Origin: Canna indica
Lineage: Eukaryota; Streptophyta; Magnoliopsida; Zingiberales; Cannaceae
DNA length: 64,000 nt
NCBI GenBank assembly: GCA_034359265.1
Contig: CP136890.1
Location: 27,136,501 to 27,200,500, forward strand
Direction: 5' to 3'
The translations under genes and the position numbers were made by a program. Shown here piece by piece: positions 11,147-22,818 of this stretch (positions within the stretch are counted from its first letter, which is position 1; every line of letters begins with the position of its first letter). A model generated the notes under the pieces. That model was not told the origin of the DNA, did not search any database, and saw only the letters and a list, made by a program, of their open reading frames with translations.

Positions 11147-13047
11147 CTAGAGTTATGATACTTGTTTGAGTTGAGTTGTTTTCTCTGCTCCTGATACACT
11201 TTGAAAATGGATTTTTGATTTTTGGATTTTTGGTCTCTTTGGAGACCTTAGTGATCTATAACAGGTATATGCGACCTTGCAGTTCAAAATTCTAGGCTAA
11301 TAGTTAGTCCTTCGGTTTTCAATCAATAGGAATGGTTGAAGATCTTATTTTTCAAATATTCTATGTTTTAAGATCTCTTTGATTTATTTTGGTATCAATT
11401 TGATTTATTTCGAAATAAATCTCTACTATTTAACAAAGTTGGATTTGGAAAATGATACTTTAACTTTAACTTTGTTATATGTTGATTAACTTGCTAGTAT
11501 TTATGTTTTCATTATGATACTAATGAAGATTACTTGCAAGTTATGAAAAGTGTAAATGGATGGCTAAATAAAAAATAAATAAAAAGTTTGGCAAAATTAT
11601 AAGAATGATGTATGATTTTTATTTTCGTAAAAATCCTAGTATAATACCTCAATATTTATGCCATAATGATTTCTCTATGCTCATGATTGAATTTGCATGA
11701 TAAATGATTGAAATCTATTTTTGATTTATTTTTTAACCCGTAGATTTTATAAAAAGAATTTTTTTTTTCAGTTAAAATTTCAAAACATTTCGTCAAGAAT
11801 CTGAAGATCGATTTTGATGATAACAAACTCGAAACTAACATTTGATTGAGAAATAATTTCATGTTCCAACTTGAGTAGCGTGTGACGTCCTCGATTCGAA
11901 GATCGGCGTGAAATAGGAAAAATCTGAAGGACATTGATCGATGTGCTTGGAAATCTTAGAAAAATTAGATTTAAGGTTTTGTTGGCTTAGATATAATGTA
12001 TTCGAGCATAAATATTTCAGGTTTGAAGTCAAGTTGCATGAAAAGTTCGCAATCAGAAAATTGACGAGATATCGGAAAAATCGGATGGACGTTGGTCGGT
12101 GCGTGAATATCGACGAAAAGTTTGTGTCTAGGTTGAAGGTGTCTAGAGTTGATGTATCTAAATGATGTTAATGAACCTCAGAACTCGAAACCCGAGAAAA
12201 TTGAAACTAGAAAAAACATTGATGAACCTAAATTTAAGCTGATCTTCGGCCGAATGATGGTCGATCGGAGATCGACCAAAATCACCAACGACTCTTTTTT
12301 GAGCTATTGAGTGTCGTTAAACTAGACTTTTTTCCATTGTTTTTTATAAATATCTGGGTTCCTTGCCTTCTATGCACTATGTAATGTTCCTTGAGCCATC
12401 TATTGAGAATCCAAAGCTTACTTTGAGTCATTTTTCATCAAACCTTAGCTTTCTACTTGATATTCTTGATTGAGCCTTACATTTGATTGATTCATCATCT
12501 TGAGGCATCAAGATAGCTAGAACTTCTTGTTTGGAGTTAAGTATTATGTTGGTTGATTATTTGCTTCATTTACTTGTATTTTGTGAAATATTTACTAGTA
12601 TCTAAAGTGAGTTTTTAATCTAAGGTGTTTAGGTCAAGTTTGGGTGGTTGTCTTGGTGTAGAGGCATAAGTTCATTTTTGTACTCTAGGATTAGTGTGTC
12701 TTTAGTGAGTGAGGTGGAAAAGTGCCTTGGGCGAGAAGATGAAAATTTCCCAGTGTAAAATCTTCATTGTAAAGGAACTCTATACTTAGTGGATTAAGTT
12801 TGAAATCCTAAGTGGGGGATGCTTAGATAGTGGAGTAGACGAATTATCGAACCACTATAAATTTTATGTTTGCGTTGCCTATTATTTGTTGGTGTGCTTA
12901 TTTGTTTATTATTGCTTCCGCACTTATGCATTTGATTGAATTGTGAATTTGCCTAAGAATTGAAAGAAATAATTAAAACCAATTTCGAATTAAAATTTAT
13001 ACCTTATACATTATTCATCCTCCTTTAATGTGTCCATTCATCTCACA
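11147..13047 (+). mobile_element. Remnant of a SIRE-like copia element: 3' interior plus diverged LTR
   Basis: 11160-11720 aligns by eye with 43360-43925, the stretch just after gag in the 40808-51791 element (shared: 'tttttgatttttgatttccg' region, 'ggagacct', 'cgaccttgc', 'ctatgctcatgattg'). About 11770-13047 is a diverged LTR of that family, with 'gattttgatgataacaaac' at the start, a TATA box at 12336-12345 (TTTATAAATA), the 'gatgcttagatagtggagtag' block and an eroded end near 13047. The interior passes straight into the LTR, so this copy lacks the env-position ORF. Gag and PBS are missing at the left junction with the gypsy LTR. Confidence 0.65.
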
Positions 13048-14520
13048 ATATTTACTTATATATTATATATTTTGATAAATTCAATTAACCAAAAATTTTC
13101 CATAATATACAACTTGCACGCTATGGCTTAATTTTCATATATTAATCATTAGTGATTGAATAAGGAGGAATATTTTTATAGAATGCCTATTTTTATTAGT
13201 GCTTCCTTGAACACTATAATTGCATTTTTATAACTTTTGAAGAACAAAAAAGAATGCCTATTTAACGGTTGCTCCTCTAACACGACAATCATCCTAATGA
13301 AAGAGCATGACCTGCACCTATGGTTCTACTAACCCAAAAAAATAACAAAAACCCCTCTAGTTTCTATTTTAAAAGGTTTTTTTTTTTTTAAATTATACAT
13401 TTATAGTTTAGGATATATCCGATTGGATGAAATAAATTCATAAGAAATAAAAATAGATAAAAAATATAAAATATAAAAAATAATATTATCTTATTTGATT
13501 GATATTGTAAATAGCTCCAGAATAAAATTACTTTGTTTGATTAGCATAATGAATAGATAAAGAATAAAAAAAATTAAATGATCAAAATATCATTCTTAAT
13601 AAAACTTAATATATTTATTTTATTTGCTTAACATAAAAAGACAATGAACTAATGGAAAAATGACTAAAATGCTCTTCTAAAAATATAATAAATTATATTC
13701 TAATTTATTCTAATTAATAACAACATAATAAAAATATGGATTAATGTAAAATAATAAAATACTATTATTTATTTTATTTTCATAAAAAATAATTGAATAT
13801 TCAAAAAATAATTATTAAAATATTATTTAAGATATCCAATTACTAAAATTAATTTAATAATTTAATTTTTATATTCTTATTATAAATATTGAATGATAAT
13901 ATAATTTAATAATTTAATTTTTATATTCTTATTATAAATATTGAATGATAATATAAGAAAATGACCAAATTGCTTTTCTAAAAATATAATAAAATATATT
14001 ATAATTTATTTTAATTAATAATATTATATTAAAAATATGGATTACTGTAAAATAATAAAACTATTATTTATTTTATTTTCATAAAAAACTAAATCTTCAA
14101 AAAAATAATGATCAAAATAATATTTAATAATAATATAATAATTATATATTTCAAATATTTAATTATTAAAATTAATTTAATAATTTAATTTTTATATTCT
14201 TATGTAATATTATAAATATTGAAGGACAATATAGAAAAATGTCATAAGAAATAGATAGAGAATACTATTCCTTAGGTTGAGGTAAGGAATAATATTTTCC
14301 ATGCATGAAGAATACTATTCCTTATCAATTTCTTATGGCTCATCTATTTCTTGGGTATAATTCAACCAAACAAGAAAATAAGTGGGGCACAAGAAATAAT
14401 ATTTTATTTTTCATCTATTCCACACAACCAAATACTACCTTAGTCTTTTAAATATAAATTGAATTTTAATACCATCTCTCGGAATAGATTTTGTTACTTT
14501 TTCACAAAATATGTAGGTAA
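13048..14520. repeat. AT-rich DNA with nested tandem duplications
   Basis: No coding sequence is seen. A block of about 290 bp at 13660-13955 is repeated with divergence at about 13960-14235. Inside the first block a 52-bp unit (about 13851-13902) is repeated at once (about 13903-13954) almost without change. Ends such as 'gaaataaattcataagaaat' (13425) and 'atttcttatggctcatctat' (14327) are loosely inverted, which suggests a non-autonomous DNA element, but no target duplication was found. It abuts the truncated gag at 14525. Confidence 0.5.
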
Positions 14521-14524
14521 TGAG

Positions 14525-15640
14525 TTACATGTAGGGGCTGCTGACTGCCCCTGCCAGGATAATCTTCCCTGAAATGTCCAACCTTTCCGCACCCGAAACA
14601 TGCATCGGAACGGCCAAAACAAGCTCCTCAGTGCTTCCTATGTCAACGACCACACTGCTGCGGTTCAGGCCTCCGCTGTGTGCCTCCTGATGTTGCCCCT
14701 GGTCCTGGGCCCCCGCGGCCTCTGGAAATATTGTGCCCTCTGCCATGCTGTGGATCTATCGTCATGATGTTCCCCTCAGAGTCAGCCGGTCGACCCCCCG
14801 AGTGTTGGGGCCAGAACTTCTTCTTCTGGGGTCCATCATGCCTATTGAACAACACCAATGCTTCCTTTCGGAGCGCCTCATCAATCACCCGAGCAAAAGA
14901 GGTATCCTCTGTGTAGTGAATGAGTCTAGCGATATGTGGCCTTAGCCCCTCGACGAATCTCTTGACCCTACAATCTCCGTGGTTACCAAGGTAGGATGAT
15001 ACTTCGAGAGCCGAGTGAACTCCATCTCGTAGTCCATCACTGACATACCGCCTGTCTGGCGCAACAGCTCGAACTCTCTCGCCCGCTTGTCTCGAACGCT
15101 CATCAGCAAGTACCGCTCCACCATAGCGACCTTGAACTCCTCCCATGTAAGGGGTGGTGCACATGCTGCCCTACGGTCTCTCCAGGTGTGAAGCCAATCC
15201 TTGTTGGTCCTCTTAGCTGCAGCCCGATCATCCGAGCAGTCGCCTCAGAAGAACATCCGAGCTCCATACACTTCTCATAGCAATCACCAAGGAAGCTGGT
15301 GATCTCCACCTGCTGATCTCCACCTGCCGATCTGTCCCAGTAAACTCTGGCGGCCTGAGTTTGACAAAATCTACATACATGGGTGCTCCGGGATCTCTAA
15401 TCACTAGTGCAACTAGTGCCACTAGCTCAACCACCTCCGGTATCGCGGGTGCTGCCGACAATGGCTGCTGCTATTGCTGCCTCAGTTCTTGCTCCCTGCG
15501 GAGTGCCTCAATTAACTCAGCCACTTGGGCCTGTAGCTGCGTAACTATGAGATCTTGTCCCACATCTTCCTGAGCCCGCTGTGCTCTCCCACGACCCCGA
15601 CCCCGGCCTTGGCCCTAACGCTATGTGGAGTTACTGTCAC
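14525..15640 (-). pseudogene. Ty3/gypsy (Tekay-type) gag, truncated after the zinc knuckle
   Basis: The minus strand, from an Arg/Gly-rich N-terminal stretch near 15620, shows LQAQVAELIEALRREQELRQ (coiled coil, about 15550-15480), then YVDFVKLRPPEFTGTDRQVE. Retrotrans_gag motifs follow: MIGLQLRGPT, VERYLLMSVRDKRAREFELL, MEFTRLSKYHPTLV, RLIHYTEDTSFARVIDEALR. A knuckle with ACFGCGKVGHF follows near 14600. The frame shifts near 15310, where a 'gatctccacctgc' unit is duplicated, and again near 14980. The sequence stops near 14525, just after the knuckle, so protease and pol are absent. Confidence 0.85.
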
Positions 15641-15883
15641 TGTCACTCCATGCGGTGTTAAAAGCCTTAATCACACTAGAACCACCAGAAAAGAAAATAT
15701 CATCAATATTAAATAATTCACCCATGAAATTTAAATCACTAACCACATGTCGCGCTGATGTGCAAAGTTAGCCCATTGATCTCGTAACACAACCATATCG
15801 TATGCTGACATGCTAGCTATGCCTCATACGATACACAGACTCTAGGTCGTAGTCAGACAAAACCACATGCTTTGATACCACCT
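15641..15883 (-). promoter_or_regulatory. Gypsy leader with PBS
   Basis: The minus strand reads TGGTATCAAAGC at 15880-15869, a one-base variant of the initiator-tRNA-Met site, three bases from the LTR end at 15884. The leader to the gag start holds no open frame of note. It contains 'gctgacatgctagc' and 'tacgatacacag' words comparable to the leaders after the gypsy PBS at 34018 and 55307. Confidence 0.75.
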
Positions 15884-18381
15884 TATCACGCCCCATTTTA
15901 GGGTCACGTGACTGGCCAGGATATACGTGTCTATACCCTACAGCCTACCCATGTATGCTAACTCATCATTGCAATGTAAAGGAGGACAAATAAAAATTAA
16001 ATAAATGCGAAACTTTTATTAAATAAACCAAATAGGAAATAAATATCCAAAACGAAGTAAATAATGTCCAACTTAGCAGTCCAATTTTTCAAATAATCAA
16101 GAATAGAAGTAAACATACCAACATGAACGGTACAGAAGTCCAAAGGACTATAACTCCAAAAGTCAACTCTACATCAATATATGCATGAACGATAAATAAA
16201 CACAACTCGACTACGACCCCCTAAAGTCCATGTGCTCTAGCTAGTACCTCACTGGTCAGACTCTACAAAATAGGAAAAGTAAACAAACGTAAGTCCAAAT
16301 AAAACTCAGTGAGCGATTCCACCAAACCCCTACAATAAAACCCAACCACAGTCATATAACAGGGTATCCATCCTTATGCAGAAAAATAAGATAAGTGATT
16401 TGACATTTTATCAAGCCGCCCGACCACCATATGCCTGTAGGTATTCCATCACATAGACATAAGTATATCGATTGGGATTCGCCCATCCAACCGGGGTCGG
16501 GATTCGCCCATCCGACTTAATCAATTATTCTAAGGTTGAGATTTGCCCATCCAACCTAAACAATTATAGAACGGTAGGGATTCGCTCATCCAACCGGGTC
16601 GGGATTCGCCCATTCGACCTAAACAAATTAGAAACTCTGGTTGGAATTCGCCCATCCAACCATCCGGGCATATGCCCGCAACCGGCTCCTTTCGAGCCTT
16701 CCTGCCATACATGAGAAAATATGATGCCATGACAAGTCCTACACGTAAAAATGTCCCTATAAACCGCTTGGTTTATTAAATGTCAAAAGTGTAGAGGCGA
16801 TGACCTAAGAATATTTTTTCAGAGAATAATCACAACATGCATATTTTCATTCCCAACGTTCTAGACTCAGAACAATTCTACTAATGTGTTTTAGCATGAA
16901 ATCATTAATTTACAACATTAAACAATTTTATTTCTGCACTTAGAAATTTAATTATGCAGTTAGAAACTAATTTTTGCATTTAAAGTCTTAATTCCGCAAT
17001 TAGATATTTCAGCTTAATGTAAGTGTTCGTTTTTAGCTCGTACACCCCCAATTTGATTCCCAAAATGTGTCAAATCGATGTCAATCTATCAAACTATAGT
17101 TTACAATCAAATCGATAGATTACATTGCTATAATCTACCATTGGCTCGCAATATAACTAAAGTTTGGAATCTCGACCTAACATATTACATTAATTTCAAC
17201 ATGAAATTTTCAATACATAAATATTTAAATTTCAGCAATGTTCATATGTAACTTTAATGACAAAAATCAAAATATAAAATCAGATTATATATACTACCAA
17301 TATTAAGATATACAACCATAAATTATGCATTAATCTAGCATTAAAAGATCACACAAGATGTTCATGGTTTGGCCCACGGCGACAAATTTGAGAAGTGATT
17401 TCAATGTCAATCTATCAAGGATTTTATGGGCAGATAAATCAAAGTATTTCCAAAGGTTCATTAAACTGCATAAGTGCCGTACTTATTTAATTTATCAGAA
17501 GAGGAAGAAGGATGAATCTACCAACCCTAATAGCAACTCAATAGACAGTGCGCTCATAAATTAAATAAATTATGTTGCAAATGCTTTCAAATTTCCACCA
17601 AACCACAAAACCATCTCTAATTCAACCTCACGTGCATCACCAACAAAAAGGAATAGAGTAATACATGTGAACCTAAATTTCAAAGCCAAATATTCAAAAT
17701 CCACATCTCCAATTCAACCTGACGTGCATCGCTGGCAAAAATAAAAGAATAAAGTAATATATGTATACCAGATTTCAAAGCCACACTATTCAAAATCCAT
17801 CCCCAATTCGGCCTGACGGAATATATCGTTATTTAATTCAATCACTTATAGTGATCGATGAATTAACAATAGGCAGAAAACGTAGATATCAAGAGTAGAA
17901 ATCACATAAACATGGGTTGCAGAGAGAAATCGAAATCGACATAGAGAAGAAATCGCATGGATTGCATAGAGAAATCAACGAGGAGAAGAGATGGGAAATC
18001 TATAAGGCTTGGTACCAGACTACCAGTCCACTCACCAGAAGAAGACGGGATGAATTCTCACACCACGATCTCCGACGATGGCGAGTGGAATTCGACCAAG
18101 GGGGGCCTCCTCCTTTTGACGGCACACGTGCGGCTCCTCTCCTCCCCTTTTTAATTATTTCTCCTTTGCCAATCCTACCTCTCCAACTAGACTTGCATTT
18201 AAATCGAGCTCGCGAACTCGGCTCAATCCGAAACAAACCCAACAACTCATACAGATCACATGCATATATTATAACTAAAAGCATGTAACTATTACTTACT
18301 CACCCGAGTTCTCAAATTAGCGCCAGATCGCAACTCGACTCAGCTCAGCCCCGGATCAGCCCGCTAGAATGACAATAAAAT
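15884..18381 (-). mobile_element. 5' LTR of minus-strand gypsy element, main part
   Basis: The LTR end (ggggcgtgata on the minus strand) is at 15884 beside the PBS. The first bases of the LTR (TGTAATACCC...) lie at 21040-21002, because a solo LTR of the opposite strand is inserted at 18382-21001. Reassembled length is about 2.53 kb. It contains a leader region near 18180-18000 with GC-rich sequence and the repeated 'gggattcgcccatccaacc' block at 16468-16690. Open frames such as 17917-18288 fall in the LTR leader and show no domain. Confidence 0.8.
16462..16690 (-). repeat. LTR tandem repeat, 'gggattcgcccatccaacc' type
   Basis: Six or so copies of a unit around 'gattcgcccatccaacc' with spacers of different length ('taaacaattatag', 'taatcaattattc'). 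The block occupies the same place in the LTR as the 52-bp repeat at 20110 and the ~60-bp repeat at 63300, but the unit differs. Fragments of the same unit occur at 9330 in the related LTR. Confidence 0.7.
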
Positions 18382-21001
18382 TGTGATATCCTAGATATTT
18401 AATATATTTTTTCTGTTGCGTGTGTTTGCTAGCCTAGCAGACTAGTTCATGGTCGAGCCAAGTCGACTCATGGTCTGGAGCGAGCTTGCGAGCTCGGGTA
18501 AGAAGAATATAAATTTATGAATTTATGAAATTAGGTTTTAGTGATTGAAATTATTGTTAATTATTGTGGTGTTTGGATAATTATGAATTATGCCTATGTG
18601 GGTGCATTTAATTTGATGCTTATGATTTAATTATGTGTTTAATCAAGCCTAAATTAATTTAATTAAGTTTATCGGGTTAGCGAGTTGGTTTTGGCTTAAG
18701 TGAATGCAAGTTGGGCTTAAGTTAGAAGGGTTAGGGTTGATAAGGAATTATAAAATCCCCTTCCTTAGGTTGTGGCTCTAATTTTTGGAGCCACACAATT
18801 ATGAGAGGAGGAGCCAGCCGACAGCCCAAGCCTCCAGCCGCCCCCTCCTCTTCTTCCCTTGGAGCCACCACCACCTAGAGCCGAGCCGAGCCGCTAGAAC
18901 CTCTCCTTCTCCTTCCCTCTCTCTTCCTCCCCTTGGAGCCAAGCCAAGAGGAGCAGTCGAGCAGCCATCTTTTTTGTCTGTTTGTCTCTCTCTCTCTCTC
19001 CAAGCCGCCGCCTCATCTTATCCTTCCTTTGGATCGAGCCACCGGGGTTTGGAGCCGGAATCGGAGGCCGTCGATTGGAAATCCTTCTCCAATCATTTTC
19101 CCTTTTCATGTGAGTGGTTTTATCCCTCCTATTCGGATTTTCTTCGAATTTTCTTGAAGCCGTCTTGAAGATTCTTGATCTTGATGATGTTATTTTGTGT
19201 TCTTGAGATTTTCTTAGTTTCCATGCCATGCTTAGACTTGATATTTTGATCTCATAACATGGGGCATATGTTTAATGGAAGATCTGTGATTTTTAGCCTT
19301 GAGAATCTTGATTTAATCTTATGAGTCTTGGATGCAATCTCATCTTGTAGTTTTGGATGTTCTTAATACTATAGAGTAATTAATTTCCTTGATTCTTGAT
19401 TAAGGAATTCTTGTTATATATGCTAGTTTTTATTTAGTAAAAATTATGAGATTGTATGCATGATTGACATGATGACTTGAATCTGTGATGTTAGAAATTT
19501 GGAGATTTAATTCTGCAAAATTCGAATTTTATTTCATGATGTGCTGAAAATTTTAACTTTCTGAAATTTATACGTTGTTTGTTGAATCCGGGCTGATTTT
19601 TGATTTCTATGTTATTATGTGCTTAGATCTCTGAACATAGTAATGTAACCTATCATTTCGATAAAAAAATATAGTTTGGAAACCTAGGACACACTTTGGA
19701 GACTAGATTCAGGTTAGACATAGCAGTTCTGGGCAGAACAGTAACCTAAAATAAAACCCTAATTGAGATGATCTAAATTTTAATTCTACAATTAAAATTG
19801 GATTTAAAGATGAGCATAATCTGTTATGAACCAACTTACAAGGTATTCATGAAATAAACCACACAGATTTATGACGTTACAGGTCTAAGGGATAGGGGTC
19901 GGGTTTGGAGTGTTGAGACGCTTCATAATGAGGACACCCCTAGGACACCGTAGGAGAATCTTGACTTAGGTCTTGATCCGCTATATGCTTGGGAATGGCG
20001 GAGCGGCTAATTTAGGAGCCGGGTTACGGGCTACACCCGGATGATTAGATGTCAATTTCCAACCTGCAAGATAAGTTTGGAGGATCTTTCTCGATTATCC
20101 TGGTATGTGTGGTTGCCTCTATGCATGGTAGGGATTCGACCCGATGCACCTCTTGATGGTGATGTTGCCTTTAGGCATGGTAGGGATTCGACCCGATGCA
20201 CCTCTTGATTGTGATGTTTCCTTTAGGCATGGTAGGGATTTGACCCGATGCACCTCTTGATGGTAATGTTGCCTTTAGGCATGGTAGGGCTTCGACCCGA
20301 TGCACCTCTTTGATGGTGATGTTGCCTTTGGGCATGGTAGGGTTTCGACCCGATGCACATCTTTGATGGTGATGTTGCCTTTAGGCATGGTAGGGCTTCG
20401 ATCTGAAGCACCTCTTTGAGATTTAGATGTCATGGACATGGGTGGCCTGTTGGCCTAGTAGCTAGTCACACCTTTGTGACATTGCCTTTAGAGATATAAT
20501 TTATTTATGTTATCTATGTGTTTATTTGTGAGGGTGGGTAAAACCGCTCGCTTAGTTCTTTGAACTCATCCGTTGTCGTGTGATTTTTGTTTTGCAGAGC
20601 CTGACCGGTGAGGTGGGTTGGATGCACTTGGCGTCGTTGGAGGGCAGATGAGCCGCTTGATATCATAGCAGTCATAGTTAGGGTCGTAGATGAGTCTTTT
20701 TGGTAGATGACATGCACTTGTATTAGCTTGATTTGTAGTTGTAGCCCTGAGGGCATTTATGTTATCTATTTCAGGCTTTATTTGACTAAACTTTTGAACT
20801 ATTGAACCTAATCGTATTTCTGCATTTTCTTTACTTCTGAGCTATTAAACTAAACTTGATGTTGGTTCATTTTTTCTTTAAAATAAAATTTGTTATTTTC
20901 TTTCCGCTACATTATTTGTTTTGGCATGTGCATGGGTTAGGCTTCGGGGTATAGACACGTATACCCTAGCCGGTCACGTGACCCTGAGTTGGGGCGTGAC
21001 A
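18382..21001 (+). mobile_element. Solo Tekay-type gypsy LTR (2.62 kb)
   Basis: It starts TGTGATATCC and ends GGGGCGTGACA, with no PBS or interior on either side. Flanking five bases are AAAAT on the left and AAAAC on the right, a 4/5 target duplication. The host sequence is the LTR of the opposite-strand element, which resumes at 21002. A TATA box (ATTATAAAATCC) is at about 18747-18758, followed by a GC-rich, CT-rich leader (18780-19080). The open frame 18785-19168 lies in that leader and looks non-coding. The tandem repeat at 20110-20424 and the conserved 'ggtcacgtgaccctga' end block are present. Formation by LTR-LTR recombination is inferred. Confidence 0.85.
20110..20424 (+). repeat. 52-bp tandem repeat in gypsy LTR, about six copies
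   Basis: Unit: 'gtgatgttgcctttaggcat', then 'ggtagggattcgacccgatg', then 'cacctcttgatg'. Six head-to-tail copies with single-base differences; later copies gain one T ('ctctttgatg'), so the period drifts to 53. Confidence 0.9.
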
Positions 21002-21040
21002 AAAACAAACAAAATATTAATTAAAATTTTGGGTATTACA
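21002..21040 (-). mobile_element. First 39 bp of the gypsy LTR split by the solo LTR
   Basis: On the minus strand this reads TGTAATACCCAAAATTT..., the expected start of a Tekay-type LTR. It continues across the solo LTR into 18381 ('ttattgtcattctagcgggc'). It shows that the solo LTR inserted about 35 bp inside an existing opposite-strand LTR. Confidence 0.75.
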
Positions 21041-22818
21041 TTCATATGAAATCGTTCATAAAACTTAATATAGTTGTAGAAGAAAGTCGCATATTGTATT
21101 TGTAGTTAGTTTATAAAATTAAATATTTGCTAATATGGTTATAAAATATTTGTAAGATTTAATTAATTAAGTTATTAGTACTTTAAGTTTTTTTTATTCA
21201 ATTAGATGTAAAATTAATTAATAAATATTATAAAATTTTAAAAAATTAAGTCCAATGATCTAAAATTAATTTTGATTAAATTATAAATAGTTTGACTTTA
21301 AGAAAATTAAGTTATTTTAAAATTTATGTTTGAGTCAATTAGATATAAATTGATTTAATTAATTTGTCAATTTAAGATAATAGAATAATTTTTATTTTTA
21401 TTTTTATAAACTAGATATAGTTTGATTTATTTTTAAATAATTAATTCTATAAAAATGTATTTATAATACAAAGTTGCGACTACATTTTGATAACAAAATC
21501 GACAATCTCGAAACCACAAAAAAATAACATTTTGGTGTTTTCATTTTTATTAAGAAAATTGATTTCGTTGAAACCTGTTTTCATTATGATTTCGATTCAA
21601 TTTCATGAAAACGTTGAACCAAACACGTTTTCGTAAGCAGTTTTTGTTTCAGTGAAATCGAAACCATAAAAATAAACTTGGTTTCACTAACCAAACAGGC
21701 CCCAAGGCTTCCGCCTTAAACCCACTATCTTTCTATTTGTTGTGTTCGCCGACCTATTGCACGCTGCAACGTGCTTTCACCTCCGTGAATGCACCATCGT
21801 CAAAGCTCGATTGCAATGTAGGCTAAGATCTCAATCTCATGCTTGGACTTTCTTTATAAATATTTTGATAATAAAAAAATAATATTTTAATAATATTTTC
21901 AAACATGCTAAATCAGGTTGTTCCCATGATAAAAAACGGTCAACGGTACAATATGAAATTTTTTAAAGAGTAAGGTGTGATACTCATCAAAACTGCGTAA
22001 GAAAAGTTTAGACTTATTATGTACTTTCCATTTATGGACTTCTATAAGTTGTTTGAGCAAGTCTTTAGGGTGTGCACACTTCTAAACGTCAAATCCAATA
22101 TTTGAAACCCAAATATAATTTTGTAAAATGATACTTGTACTTTAGTTGTTCTCCAAGCGAAGGTCAATCTACCGAACATTAATCAAGCTTCGGTCGAACA
22201 AGCCAAAAAATGGGTAGTAGCTTTTCGACTAAAGTCCGACAAAAGGCCAGGTGATCGATGAGCAATCAGATTTTGACCAACACTATAACATCTAGGTTTT
22301 TAAGTCATTGTACAACCACTATCCATGACTCTTGCACCTTCGAAAGCTATATAACCTTTATTTTAGCTTTCTACACCATATATAACTAGTATGTAAACCT
22401 TCATTGAGTTTATCCCTGTATCTTCTTAAGCTTCAAAGAAGAAAATCCAGATTTAGAGCTTTATTCGAGCTATTCTTCCTTACTTAGCCTCTTGAAATTT
22501 GATTTCTTAAGTGCATCATCTTAAAGAGTTATTCAAGCATCATTAGGTAATAAAAAGAGAATTTGTGCTCCAATTGCTATGCATCTCTTCCTCTTATCTT
22601 GTTATTTTTCTTTTGTTCTTGTTTTAATTACTTGTTTATTGTAATCGTTGTGAGACCTTGTTTGTTCTTGGTTGTTCACTTGTACTTGGTAGCCTTGCCG
22701 ATTATGTGTAAATTCAAGTGTGGATTCTTTTGGTTATAAGTGAATTTGTCGAAATCTTATGAAGGGTGTTCAAATAATTGATATAGACTTAGGTTGTGTC
22801 AAACCATTATACATGTTC
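21041..22818. other. Non-coding remnants: AT-rich DNA and a diverged LTR-like stretch
   Basis: 21041-21700 is AT-rich and ends in 'ctaaccaaacaggcccc', the type of terminus seen on plant MITEs; no matching left end was found. 22100-22790 resembles a copia LTR in layout: 'agcttcggtcgaacaagcc' and 'gatcgatgagc' palindrome words, TATA-like 'ctatataacc' near 22350, then a T-rich leader and the 'ctagtgg'-less end. It is too diverged to assign. No gene is seen. Confidence 0.4.

Noticed and set aside
18785..19168. 127-codon frame as a host gene
   Set aside because: It begins in the transcribed leader of the solo LTR just after its TATA box, is Ser/Pro-rich from CT-rich DNA, and is not preserved in the sister LTR at 9162-11146.
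20110..20424. CRISPR-like spaced repeats
   Set aside because: Units are contiguous 52-53-bp tandem copies with no unique spacers, inside a plant LTR; there are no cas genes and the genome is eukaryotic.
21041..22818. A further complete LTR element
   Set aside because: Some LTR-like layout at 22100-22790 but no paired LTR, PBS, PPT or coding sequence could be found, so only a remnant is reported.
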